DNA of 64,000 bases from Mucilaginibacter dorajii (lineage in GTDB: Bacteria; Bacteroidota; Bacteroidia; Sphingobacteriales; Sphingobacteriaceae): contig NZ_JANTYS010000003.1 of the NCBI RefSeq assembly GCF_024808255.1, positions 62,001-126,000 of the forward strand, written 5' to 3'. Positions 63,068 through 64,000 of the stretch are shown in pieces. Every line of letters starts with the position of its first letter. Position 1 is the stretch's first letter. A program made the position numbers and the translations under genes. A model generated the notes under the pieces. That model saw only the letters and a list, made by a program, of their open reading frames with translations, searched no databases and was not told the origin of the DNA.

Positions 63068-64000
63068 ATGAGTAAAAATTTTTTACTGCTAAAATTCCTT
63101 TTTAGAAGGTTTTACTTATTTCTATGGCTTGCTTTGTGTAGCGCCGCTGTAATGGCGCAAGACATAAAGATCAGTGGAAAAGTAACCAGCGCCGACGATG
63201 GAACACCGCTGCCGGGTGTTTCTGTTCACGTTAAACTGGGTAACCAGGGGGTAGCTACCGCTGCTGATGGTACATTTTCACTTACAGCGGCTAAAAACAG
63301 TATTTTGGTATTTTCCTTTATCGGTTATGAAACCAGGGAAATACCTGTGGAAGGCAATGCCCCCATTAATATCAAACTAAACCCTAAGAGCGGCTCTTTG
63401 AATGAGGTGGTAGTTATTGGTTATGGTAAACAACAAAAAAAGGATCTCACTGGCGCGGTAGCAACACTATCCAATGCACAGATCAAGGATTTGCCTGTTT
63501 TATCTGTTGATCAAAAACTGGTTGGCCAGATTCCAGGTGTACAGATTAGTACAACAACCGGCTCGCCAGGTGGGGGATCTACTATCAAGATCCGGGGTTC
63601 AGGCTCCATTGGAGCGGGTGATAATCCATTATTTGTGGTAGATGGGTATCCAATATCCAACACGGCCGGGCAAACATATAACCCGCTAAACGTTATTAAT
63701 CCCGATGATATTGAATCGGTAACCGTTTTAAAAGATGCTTCTTCTACCGCTATCTATGGCTCAAGAGGCTCAAACGGGGTAATTGTGATTACCACAAAAA
63801 AAGGAAAAACCGGCGCACCTGTAATAACACTTAACTCTTATGTGGGTACGCAGTCTGTTCCTCAGAAAGGGCGTCCGCAAATGCTTGATGGTACACAATA
63901 TGCCCAGTTTAGGAAAGACATCATTACAGATGATTTTGCTTTTAGGGGAGTGCCCATAACGGATGCCGATATTCCGGTACAATTCCGTAACCCTGCCCAA
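63068..64000 (+). CDS. SusC-like TonB-dependent transporter 3 (3' end missing)
   Basis: The N-terminal 311 residues of a third SusC-type transporter, open to the end of the window. A signal peptide ends SAAVMAQ. Then come the carboxypeptidase-regulatory-like domain (IKISGKVTSADDGTPLPGVS) and the plug, with EVVVIGYGKQQKKDLTGAVA, IKIRGSGSIGAGDNPLFVVD and GVIVITTKKGKTG. The start of the barrel follows. It has its own long upstream region and differs from the other two SusC proteins, so it probably opens another glycan locus to the right. Confidence 0.93.
   Translation, partial: MSKNFLLLKFLFRRFYLFLWLALCSAAVMAQDIKISGKVTSADDGTPLPGVSVHVKLGNQGVATAADGTFSLTAAKNSILVFSFIGYETREIPVEGNAPINIKLNPKSGSLNEVVVIGYGKQQKKDLTGAVATLSNAQIKDLPVLSVDQKLVGQIPGVQISTTTGSPGGGSTIKIRGSGSIGAGDNPLFVVDGYPISNTAGQTYNPLNVINPDDIESVTVLKDASSTAIYGSRGSNGVIVITTKKGKTGAPVITLNSYVGTQSVPQKGRPQMLDGTQYAQFRKDIITDDFAFRGVPITDADIPVQFRNPAQ

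Overview
The window reads as a chromosome segment of a member of the Bacteroidota, most likely family Sphingobacteriaceae (a Mucilaginibacter or Pedobacter relative). This rests on SusC/SusD pairs, hybrid two-component regulators with periplasmic propellers, BACON and SGBP-type domains, promoters of the TTTG / TAnnTTTG kind, near absence of Shine-Dalgarno sequences, and many intergenic palindromes. The genus is inferred from general familiarity, not from a search.

Region 1 (1-12.9 kb) is ordinary chromosome: the end of a SlyD-like FKBP isomerase, a polysaccharide deacetylase lipoprotein, a secreted Gfo/Idh/MocA protein, ruvB, a Dpm1-like glycosyltransferase, a POT peptide transporter, an unknown exported protein, a thiolase, a three-gene SPFH / unknown / ribbon-helix-helix operon, and a PgpH-like HD phosphohydrolase. 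Several spacers carry palindromic repeat elements, some nested; I found none of these in the rest of the window.

Region 2 (12.9-13.7 kb) is a boundary: a tRNA-Ser(GCU) with a good promoter and terminator, followed by a decayed serine recombinase.

Region 3 (13.7-57.7 kb) is a large polysaccharide utilization locus (PUL), all on the + strand. It holds SusC/SusD pair 1; a GH5 lipoprotein with a ricin-type trefoil; a hybrid two-component regulator; then a probable ~27 kb operon of SusC/SusD pair 2, an SGBP-B-like lipoprotein, a BACON-GH5, a third GH5, GH42, GH39, GH3, a GH42-like enzyme, a beta-helix/PDZ protein, GH29 and two GH2 enzymes. A histidine kinase and a NarL-type regulator close it. 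The enzyme set fits a beta-1,4-glucan backbone carrying xylose, galactose and fucose (xyloglucan-like), although no GH31 alpha-xylosidase is present here. The two SusC operons share a long upstream element, and its core recurs before the first GH5, so these units are probably co-regulated by the hybrid sensor. A remnant of a second GH3 gene lies between the GH3 and the second GH42-like gene.

Region 4 (57.9-62.4 kb) is a compact, mostly overlapping operon: an exported probable outer-membrane protein, MaoC-like hydratase, GNAT acetyltransferase, ATP-grasp ligase, SAM methyltransferase, a 26-codon peptide gene and an unknown protein. It looks like an uncharacterised small-molecule or modified-peptide pathway and is my best candidate for something undescribed. 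A third SusC gene runs off the right edge.
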